Origin: an uncultured Saprospiraceae bacterium
Lineage (GTDB): Bacteria; Bacteroidota; Bacteroidia; Chitinophagales; Saprospiraceae
DNA: 5,888 nucleotides
Assembly: GCA_937959095.1 (NCBI GenBank)
Contig: CALGLY010000629.1
Coordinates: 1-5,888, forward strand
Reading direction: 5' to 3'
The notes beneath the pieces were generated by a model that was given only the letters and a program-made list of their open reading frames with translations, was not told where the DNA came from and ran no database searches. Shown piece by piece: positions 1-5,060 of this stretch (its first letter is position 1; every line of letters starts with the position of its first letter). The translations under genes and the position numbers were made by a program.

Positions 1-747
1 TGTAGGCATATTGCCTGTCAAATCATCCTTTGCCATGGGACAACCTCCGAACCCCTTTATAGCTCCATCGAAGCGATAGCAACCACTTTGATGAGCTGCG
101 GCTACTTTCTCGCGCCAATTGTGCGGTTCAGTGTGTAGATGTGCTCCAATCTCTACCTCTTTATAATTGGGCAATAAATTGGAAAATAGGTAGCTGATAC
201 TTTCAGGGGTAGAAACACCAATCGTATCGGATAATTGAAGGATTTTTACTCCCATTTCCACCAAGCGGTCTACCCATTTTTGCACAATTTCTACATTCCA
301 TTCATCGCCATACGGATTGCCAAATCCCATAGAAATATAAACCAGTAAAGTCTTATTATGTTTTTGACAAATGTCCTGAATCTGCTGTACGCGAACGAGT
401 GATTCTTCTATCGTTGCATTGGTATTACGAAGCTGAAAAGTTTCGGAAATAGAAAAGGGATAACCTAAGACATCAATTTCCTCAAATTTAGAAGCATCAT
501 CTGCACCTCTTCTATTCGCGACTATAGCTAATAATTTTGTTTTTGTATTATCTAGATCTAAGCGACTTAATACATCAGCCGTATCGCGCATTTGTGGTAT
601 TGCTTTTGGCGATACAAAGCTGCCAAAATCAAGTGTGTCAAAACCAACCTGTAACAAATTATTGATGTAGTGGGCTTTTGTTTCAGTAGGAATAAATTCT
701 TTCAGTCCCTGCATTGCATCTCTAGGACATTCGACTAGTTTTATCAT
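1..747 (-). CDS. mvaB: Hydroxymethylglutaryl-CoA lyase, N-terminal 249 codons (C-terminus off left edge)
   Basis: Cleaves HMG-CoA to acetyl-CoA and acetoacetate, the last step of leucine degradation; cytosolic, with a TIM-barrel DRE-TIM metallolyase fold. The reading frame is open from the ATG at 745-747 to base 1. Near the start it reads VECPRDAMQG (residues 5-14), matching the family motif whose Arg (R9) is catalytic and whose Asp (D10) binds the metal. The HxH metal ligands are in GAHLHTEP (H203, H205). The catalytic-cysteine loop GFGGCPMA lies at 232-239 (C236), followed by the metal-ligand Asn in LTGNMPT (N246). The missing part should be about 35-50 residues. An in-frame TTG at 769-771 could extend the protein by 8 residues, but the ATG start places the VECPRD motif where the family has it. 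The bacterial symbol mvaB is assigned by family only. A TACCTTTG element lies 120 bp upstream of the start. Confidence 0.93.
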   Translation of the reverse strand, partial: MIKLVECPRDAMQGLKEFIPTETKAHYINNLLQVGFDTLDFGSFVSPKAIPQMRDTADVLSRLDLDNTKTKLLAIVANRRGADDASKFEEIDVLGYPFSISETFQLRNTNATIEESLVRVQQIQDICQKHNKTLLVYISMGFGNPYGDEWNVEIVQKWVDRLVEMGVKILQLSDTIGVSTPESISYLFSNLLPNYKEVEIGAHLHTEPHNWREKVAAAHQSGCYRFDGAIKGFGGCPMAKDDLTGNMPT

Positions 748-866
748 AGATTCGGGCAGATTTTTCAATGTAGTAATTGATGATTAGATGTGAGATTTAA
801 TTTATAGAAGAAGAAGGTCTCCCATCTATTTATAAACATGCTGATAGTACATTGAGTTTTGCGCCA

Positions 867-874
867 CAAAGGTA
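867..874 (-). promoter_or_regulatory. Candidate -7 promoter element for HMG-CoA lyase
   Basis: Read on the minus strand the sequence is TACCTTTG, an exact match to the Bacteroidota primary sigma -7 consensus TAnnTTTG. It would start transcription near 860 and give a leader of roughly 110 nt before the lyase ATG. No good TTTG-like -33 element is seen at the usual distance, so this is a one-box call. Confidence 0.45.
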
Positions 875-1015
875 ATTACTTTTAAGAATTGTTGGGGATT
901 AAAATGAAGAGAACAGAACAACACAAAAGTGCCGTCCTGCCTCTTCAAATGCGTACCTAAAACTTGAATTTATTTTTAATGGAAAGGGGCAGAAGTGGTG
1001 AAATGAAAACAAATG

Positions 1016-1061
1016 TATTAAAATTTTATTTTAAAAAAAATATTTAATATAAAATTTAAAT
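1016..1061. other. 46-base A/T-only tract with 9-bp inverted repeat
   Basis: No G or C occurs from 1016 to 1061. Inside it AAATTTTAT (1021-1029) is repeated in inverse at 1049-1057. It is probably easily melted or curved DNA in the divergent promoter region. A regulatory role is inference only. Confidence 0.5.
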
Positions 1062-1336
1062 CTTAAATAGATGTTTTTAGAACTAATTTTTAGAATTTTA
1101 TTCTGATTTATTGAAAAATGTAATTATTTGCAAATGAGTGACTTCGTAGTTGTAATCTTAAATTATACAAGGTTTTTTATAGAAAATTTCCCATATGAGA
1201 TAAATGTCACAATTATATGACTATACAAAAATTATTTATAGACTAAAGGAAGTTATATAACTGGAACTTAAACATGAAATTTGTTATATTAGGAATTTAT
1301 ATTGAAATAGGAAGGGTATTAAAAAATAGAATATTG

Positions 1337-2275
1337 ATGTCACAGAAAAATGAAACAGAAAACAAGGTAAATTACTTGGATGTAACTGAAAATAATTCTA
1401 TTTATTTCGAGAATTATGGTAATCCAAAGGGTGAAAAAGTTTTATTTCTTCATGGTGGTCCAGGACTAGGTTGTAAAGAAAAAGATAAGTTCTTTTTCAA
1501 TCCTGATATCTTTCACGTTACTTTTTTCGACCAAAGAGGGGCAGGACGAAGCATCCCTTCTGGAACGCTTGAGGCGAATACAACACCGCACTTACTCAAT
1601 GATATACTAGCATTATTAGATCATCAAAAAATAGAAAAAGTGATTCTCTTTGGTGGTTCATGGGGAAGTACTTTGGCTCTATTATTCGCTATCGCACATC
1701 CTGAACGAGTACAGGCAATGCTACTACGAGGTGTGTTTCCTGCGAATAAACGCTGTACTGATTATTTTGAAAAAGGAGGCGTAAAGGCGTTCTTTCCAGA
1801 AGCTTGGGAACGTTATATCAATTTAGTGCCACTTGCTTCAAGAGATAATCCAACTGCATTTTTTTTCAAAATGATGCAATCAGAAGATGCTGATATACGA
1901 AGAAAATTTGCCTATGAATATAGTCGCTACGGCGCAGCTATGATGAAATTAGAAATTAGTGCGGCAGAAATAGAAACGATGTTTGGAAATGATGATTTTG
2001 AAACGAAAGCACGTATTCAAGCACATTATTCTACAAACAATTTTTTCATTCCTGATGAATATATTTATGAAAATACGGAACGAATTAAGGATATTCCAAC
2101 TTGGATTATACAAGGTCGCTATGATATGATTTGCCCTACGATATATGCCTATCAGTTACATCAGCAATTGAATGATTCTCGTCTTAGACTTGTGACGGCA
2201 GGGCATGTAACATCAGAAAAGGCTATACAAAAAGCTTTAGAAATTGCTTTGGAGGAAGTGTTGCCCCTAAGCTAA
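1337..2275 (+). CDS. Alpha/beta hydrolase of the proline iminopeptidase (peptidase S33) family
   Basis: Predicted cytosolic serine hydrolase of 312 residues, the usual length for prolyl aminopeptidases. Motifs in order: oxyanion-hole HGGPG (39-43), DQRGAGRS (65-72), nucleophile elbow GGSWGST (106-112, Ser108), LRGVF (130-134), a helical cap with FFPEAWERY (152-160), GRYDMICP with catalytic Asp263, and AGH with catalytic His290. The triad is therefore complete. Two cap glutamates that bind the substrate amino group in the Serratia marcescens enzyme (Glu204 and Glu232) align with Gly199 (YSRYG instead of WSxWE) and Gln228 (ARIQ instead of ARIE), so substrate specificity is uncertain. There is no signal peptide from this start. 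An upstream in-frame ATG at 1274 adds 21 AT-rich residues that the family lacks, so 1337 is preferred. The gene converges on aroK, and the two 3' ends overlap by 9 bp. Confidence 0.88.
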   Translation: MSQKNETENKVNYLDVTENNSIYFENYGNPKGEKVLFLHGGPGLGCKEKDKFFFNPDIFHVTFFDQRGAGRSIPSGTLEANTTPHLLNDILALLDHQKIEKVILFGGSWGSTLALLFAIAHPERVQAMLLRGVFPANKRCTDYFEKGGVKAFFPEAWERYINLVPLASRDNPTAFFFKMMQSEDADIRRKFAYEYSRYGAAMMKLEISAAEIETMFGNDDFETKARIQAHYSTNNFFIPDEYIYENTERIKDIPTWIIQGRYDMICPTIYAYQLHQQLNDSRLRLVTAGHVTSEKAIQKALEIALEEVLPLS

Positions 2276-2782
2276 AAAATTCAAAAGCTGGAGCAATTCT
2301 GTTAATCTATCTTGTTGCTCCGATTCTTGGTGGTGTGTTATACTTGCTTGCTCATAGTAGGCGCGCCTTGCTTCCAGTTTTTGTGTGATAAATGCTTCTA
2401 GCTCTTCGTTGGTTTTATCGGCTAAAAGCGGACGTTTAGCAATTCCTTTTCGGAGGCGTTTCATTAGGATAGGAATGCTTACATCTAAGAAAATACTAGT
2501 ACCATGTGCATTCATCCATTCCATATTATCAAAAAAACAAGCCGCGCCACCACCTGTACTGATAATTGTATTTTCGACCTCAGCTAGTTGATGTAAGCAT
2601 TGCTGTTCAATGCGTCTAAAGGCTTCTTCTCCTTTGGTATCAAATATTTGTGTAATGCTTTTTCCTGTATAATTTACAATATGGTGATCTAAATCAATGA
2701 CTTCCATATCTAATTTGGGGGCTAAATTTCTAGCAACATAGCTTTTACCACAGCCCATAAATCCTACTAAGAAAATTTTCAT
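2267..2782 (-). CDS. aroK: Shikimate kinase
   Basis: Phosphorylates the 3-hydroxyl of shikimate with ATP in chorismate and aromatic amino acid synthesis; cytosolic. The 171 residues are typical for the family. Visible motifs: Walker A GFMGCGKS (7-14); DLD (30-32), with D32 matching the shikimate-binding Asp; FRRIE (55-59), with the shikimate-binding Arg; STGGGAA (75-81), carrying the GGG substrate loop; KRPLL (116-120) in the lid, with the ATP-contacting Arg; and RRAYY (139-143), matching the C-terminal RxxxY substrate Arg region. An in-frame ATG at 2833 would add 17 residues ahead of the beta-strand that opens the family. A perfect TATATTTG promoter element lies inside that extension, so the start at 2782 is strongly favoured. 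aroK and aroL are not separable here. The gene follows the second gldN by 135 bp but seems to have its own promoter. Confidence 0.95.
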   Translation of the reverse strand: MKIFLVGFMGCGKSYVARNLAPKLDMEVIDLDHHIVNYTGKSITQIFDTKGEEAFRRIEQQCLHQLAEVENTIISTGGGAACFFDNMEWMNAHGTSIFLDVSIPILMKRLRKGIAKRPLLADKTNEELEAFITQKLEARRAYYEQASITHHQESEQQDRLTELLQLLNFLA

Positions 2783-2810
2783 AATTTGTATTCCATATTT
2801 TGATTGGATA

Positions 2811-2818
2811 CAAATATA
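2811..2818 (-). promoter_or_regulatory. Candidate -7 promoter element for aroK
   Basis: The minus strand reads TATATTTG, an exact TAnnTTTG match to the Bacteroidota primary sigma -7 box. Transcription would begin near 2804, about 20-25 nt before the aroK ATG at 2782. This placement also argues against the longer aroK start at 2833. The -33 region is not clearly conserved and falls at the base of the neighbouring hairpin. Confidence 0.55.
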
Positions 2819-2831
2819 TAAAAGGGACTTC

Positions 2832-2923
2832 AATGTTTTAATGGATTAATGCTTCAATGCGTTAATTAGGCTTAGTAATCCTCATTATTGCATTGAAGCA
2901 TTAACCCCATTAACGCATTAATA
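2832..2923. repeat. Inverted array of 8-bp AATG/CATT units forming a large hairpin
   Basis: On the plus strand AATG recurs at 2832, 2840, 2848 and 2856, exactly every 8 bp. CATT, its complement, recurs at 2883, 2891, 2899, 2908 and 2916, with spacings of 8, 8, 9 and 8. The arms 2846-2860 and 2890-2904 pair perfectly over 15 bp, extended by GG/CC past a bulged A, with a 29-nt loop. A competing 11-bp pairing joins 2856-2866 with 2909-2919. The array runs into the stop codon of the second gldN. It may act as a terminator or mRNA-end structure, but no T tract follows on the minus strand. Confidence 0.7.
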
Positions 2924-3778
2924 CGACCACACATCATGCTCAAAGTCGAATAGCTCGGACTTGATTTTATCTGCTTCTAGTAGCAAATCTAAACCCGATA
3001 AATAATCCTTTAGGCGGTCATTATTCATATTCGATTCCTTATAGATATAACTCGAAAATAGGCGCATTTCAAAGAGGTCGTCCCAAGTAGTAGGTGCGGC
3101 TAGATTACCAGCAAAATTGAAGACTTGCTCGTGCGCTAGTATTTTTCGACATTCAGGATAATAAAGCCAAAACATAGGACTTTCATACTTCCAATTGCCA
3201 TTATCATCTTCTACATCGCGCAATGGAGCAATACCTAAGATGCGGACTTTCATTTGGGAACGTTCCTCATCGAAGTACCACATTTCCTTGATTCGGAAAC
3301 GTTTTATGTCTTCATAGTTAATCTCATTATGTACCACGGTTAGTTTTTCTGAAAAATCTACAGGATCTATAATTACTGTAGTGTCCGTATGCGAAGTCTT
3401 AGCTGCGACTTCTTCCATAGTCAATGGATTACTGAATTTATCATCTTCTGTGCTATAGGCGGTTATTTCTCCATTTAGTGCTGCTTCTAGTAGTATCTGA
3501 AAGAAAGGGCGTTCAGGATAGGCGAAAGGAAGATTTCTCTTTTCACGAATATCTATCACGCGCCATATCCGTTTTTTCCAAAGGACATCCGCTTCTCTGA
3601 TATGGCTATAGGCTAGTGGCGGTTTGCTTCGAAGGCTTGATTGCACTATATCATCTAATGGAGGACTCGACGGTATGCTTGCTTCTGTGAGCATATCTTT
3701 TGTAGGCTGTGCAAAAGCAGGTACGGTAAAGCAGCTTAATGATAAACAACTTATCATAAGCATCCATACATGTTTCAT
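2918..3778 (-). CDS. GldN-family type IX secretion protein, second copy (GldO-like)
   Basis: Predicted periplasmic component of the type IX secretion system, paralogous to the adjacent gldN. The 286 residues begin with a signal peptide (1-24, ending PAFAQ). The GldN domain runs to the C-terminus with READVLWKKRIWRVID (61-76), LPFAYPERPFF, KEMWYFDEE, MKVRILGIAPL, YYPECR, FSSYIYKESN and a terminal FEHDVWSY. Hand alignment from READ onward to the neighbouring GldN gives 168 identities in 226 positions with no gaps. The segment between signal peptide and READ is much less similar, and residues 126-147 share only 6 of 22. Start: an ATG at 3799 would put 7 residues before a complete signal peptide, so 3778 is chosen. 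It lies 273 bp downstream of gldN on the same strand. By position it resembles Flavobacterium johnsoniae gldO, but orthology rather than an independent duplication cannot be judged here. Confidence 0.9.
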   Translation of the reverse strand: MKHVWMLMISCLSLSCFTVPAFAQPTKDMLTEASIPSSPPLDDIVQSSLRSKPPLAYSHIREADVLWKKRIWRVIDIREKRNLPFAYPERPFFQILLEAALNGEITAYSTEDDKFSNPLTMEEVAAKTSHTDTTVIIDPVDFSEKLTVVHNEINYEDIKRFRIKEMWYFDEERSQMKVRILGIAPLRDVEDDNGNWKYESPMFWLYYPECRKILAHEQVFNFAGNLAAPTTWDDLFEMRLFSSYIYKESNMNNDRLKDYLSGLDLLLEADKIKSELFDFEHDVWSY

Positions 3779-3875
3779 AGTATGAAGTGTTATAGGCATA
3801 GCGATTTAGGCACAAGTAGGTACACTTGTACGGAAAACGATACAACCAGATGAATAAAAGGCATAGTTATCCCGT

Positions 3876-3906
3876 GCTATTTCTTGCAGCAGTGCGAAGA
3901 AATGGC
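3876..3906 (-). other. Hairpin in leader of the second gldN
   Basis: The arms 3876-3885 and 3897-3906 pair over 10 bp with one G-T wobble. A further GC/GC pair follows across a bulged G, leaving a 6-nt loop (3888-3893). It lies about 100 bp upstream of the start. No T run follows on either strand, so it is not a standard intrinsic terminator. Function unknown. Confidence 0.45.
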
Positions 3907-4004
3907 TAGAATGATGCTATCAATATTATATTAAAATGGATTAGTTTGAATTGGAAGTAGCGTTTTTTGGAGTGGGATGAGTTTTTATAATCGGTTTTGA
4001 GGTA

Positions 4005-4038
4005 ATAGCATTAAGCCTTTCATAAGGCTTAATGCTAT
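4005..4038 (-). terminator. Perfect 15-bp hairpin just after gldN; terminator-like without T tract
   Basis: The arms 4005-4019 and 4024-4038 are perfect complements over 15 bp with a 4-nt loop (4020-4023). On the minus strand it begins 13 nt after the gldN stop codon, the place for a 3'-end hairpin. The bases after it read TACCTCAAAACC, so the U run of a classical Rho-independent terminator is absent. It may instead protect or define an mRNA end while some transcription continues into the second gldN. Confidence 0.5.
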
Positions 4039-4051
4039 CGTCATTATCAAT

Positions 4052-4918
4052 TTAGTATGACCATAAGTCATGCTCGAAATTGAATATTTCTGACTTAATT
4101 TTGTCTGCTTCTAAGAGAATATCTAAACCTTGTAGGTAATCTTGTAGACGCTCATTCTTGACATTCGATTCTTTATAGATGTAACTCGAAAAGAAACGCA
4201 TTTCAAAAAGATCTTCCCATGTAGTAGGGGAGGCATCATTTCCTGCAAAGTTGAAGACTTGCTCTCTTGCTAATATCTCGCGACATTCTGGGTAGTATGC
4301 CCAAAACATTGGAAGCTCATACTTCCAGTTTCCTGCGTCGTCGTTCACATCCAATAATGGTGCAACACCAAGTATGCGGACTTTCATTACGGATGATTCT
4401 TCATCGAAGTACCACATTTCCTTTAGTCGGAAACGCTTTACATCTTCAAAGTTGATATCATTTCGTACTACTTCTACTTGTTCTTCGTAAGTTTCTGGGT
4501 CGAACGTGATTACGGTATCTACAGAAGCTCCTTTTGATGCTACTTCTTCAGGAGAAAGTGCATTTTCAAACTTGTCATTTTCTGTACTATATACTGTAAT
4601 ATCTCCATTAATAGCTGCTTCCATCAATATTTCAAAAAATGGACGCTCTGGATAAGCGAATGGCAAATTCATCTTTTCTCTGGTATCAATTACACGCCAA
4701 ATACGCTTTTTCCAAAAGATGTCTGCTTCACGAAGCGGTTCATAAGGTAAAACACGCTTTTCAAAATTGATTTTAGATTCTACAATATCATCTAAAGGGC
4801 GTTCCGCATCTGGATCGCTTGCTTCGGTCATGATACCTGTAGGGTCTTGTGCAAATGTAGGAACTACTGCACAAACTAGCAGTAAGCAGATACTTAGCAA
4901 TTTCAAAGCTAACTTCAT
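4052..4918 (-). CDS. gldN: GldN, type IX secretion / gliding motility periplasmic protein
   Basis: GldN (PorN) is a periplasmic protein that binds the outer-membrane lipoprotein GldK to form the ring engaged by the GldLM motor during type IX secretion. The 288 residues start with a classic signal peptide (1-24, hydrophobic LLSICLLLVCAVV, cleavage after TFA). The family core follows: READ at 63-66, WKKRIWRVID (69-78), LPFAYPERP (85-93), KEMWYFDEE (166-174), MKVRILGVAPL (178-188), PMFWAYYPECR (203-213), FFSSYIYKESN (242-252) and FEHDLWSY at the C-terminus. Only one cysteine (C212) remains in the mature protein. Gene order gldM-gldN supports the call. It lies 142 bp downstream of gldM, a gap that holds a strong hairpin. 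A close paralogue follows on the same strand. Confidence 0.95.
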   Translation of the reverse strand: MKLALKLLSICLLLVCAVVPTFAQDPTGIMTEASDPDAERPLDDIVESKINFEKRVLPYEPLREADIFWKKRIWRVIDTREKMNLPFAYPERPFFEILMEAAINGDITVYSTENDKFENALSPEEVASKGASVDTVITFDPETYEEQVEVVRNDINFEDVKRFRLKEMWYFDEESSVMKVRILGVAPLLDVNDDAGNWKYELPMFWAYYPECREILAREQVFNFAGNDASPTTWEDLFEMRFFSSYIYKESNVKNERLQDYLQGLDILLEADKIKSEIFNFEHDLWSY

Positions 4919-4942
4919 AATTTGAATGTTGTTTTAGCATCT

Positions 4943-4979
4943 TATTAGTAGCACGAAAATAACTCCCGTGCTACTAATA
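4943..4979 (-). terminator. 13-bp hairpin between gldM and gldN
   Basis: The arms 4943-4955 and 4967-4979 are perfect 13-bp complements around an 11-nt loop (4956-4966). On the minus strand it lies 81 nt after the gldM stop and 24 nt before the gldN ATG. It could therefore attenuate transcription, mark an mRNA processing site or shape the gldN leader. No T tract follows it, so a classical intrinsic terminator is unlikely. Confidence 0.45.
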
Positions 4980-5060
4980 TAGATTAAAGATTCTTACTAG
5001 TATTATTCAAAAAATTAAATCCTCTTTTAATTTGTGAAAGGTCGGATTTTTTTTTGAACA

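Larger units (their letters stand above)
748..1336. other. AT-rich divergent intergenic region (589 bp)
   Basis: This gap separates the divergently transcribed lyase and hydrolase genes. I find no convincing gene. It holds a candidate -7 element for the lyase at 867-874 (minus strand), a patch of normal base composition at about 904-960 (25 G/C in 57 bases), and an A/T-only run at 1016-1061. Bases 1274-1336 are an in-frame extension of the hydrolase ORF that I treat as leader. Length and composition suggest promoter and regulatory DNA for both flanking genes, but no clear promoter for the hydrolase was found. Confidence 0.7.
3779..4051. other. Intergenic region between the two gldN genes (273 bp)
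   Basis: No gene is seen. It contains two hairpins (3876-3906 and 4005-4038), annotated separately. A small palindrome-like site has ACAAGT at 3812-3817 repeated in inverse at 3824-3829, 34-51 bp ahead of the second gldN start; it could be an operator but is too short to assert. I found no TAnnTTTG element on the minus strand, so the second gldN may depend on read-through or an unrecognised promoter. Confidence 0.5.

Noticed and set aside
1127..1160. TTTG (1127-1130) and TAATCTTA (1153-1160) as a promoter for the hydrolase
   Set aside because: The -7 box deviates from TAnnTTTG at two positions and the 22-bp spacing is not ideal. In such AT-rich DNA this is within chance.
1274..1336. Longer hydrolase start adding 21 residues
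   Set aside because: The added residues are AT-driven, absent from the family and not a convincing signal peptide. The ATG at 1337 gives the normal family length.
2385..2591. Plus-strand open frame of 68 codons
   Set aside because: It lies wholly antisense inside aroK, whose motifs are unmistakable, and it resembles no family.
2783..2833. Longer aroK start adding 17 residues
   Set aside because: It precedes the beta-strand that opens all shikimate kinases, and it contains the likely aroK promoter element.
2832..2923. Short regular repeats as a CRISPR array
   Set aside because: The units are 8 bp, contiguous and inverted, with no spacers and no cas genes.
3779..3799. Longer start for the second gldN adding 7 residues
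   Set aside because: The ATG at 3778 already opens a complete signal peptide matching the paralogue in length.
3651..3845. Minus-strand open frame of 64 codons overlapping the start of the second gldN
   Set aside because: It overlaps the signal-peptide region in another frame, and its Tyr/Cys-rich composition is typical of an out-of-frame shadow.
4267..4455. Plus-strand open frame of 62 codons
   Set aside because: Antisense to the conserved core of gldN with no recognisable features.
5047..5055. Run of nine T as an intrinsic terminator
   Set aside because: The T run is on the plus strand where no gene ends. On the gldM coding strand it is an A run just after the stop, with no stem before it.
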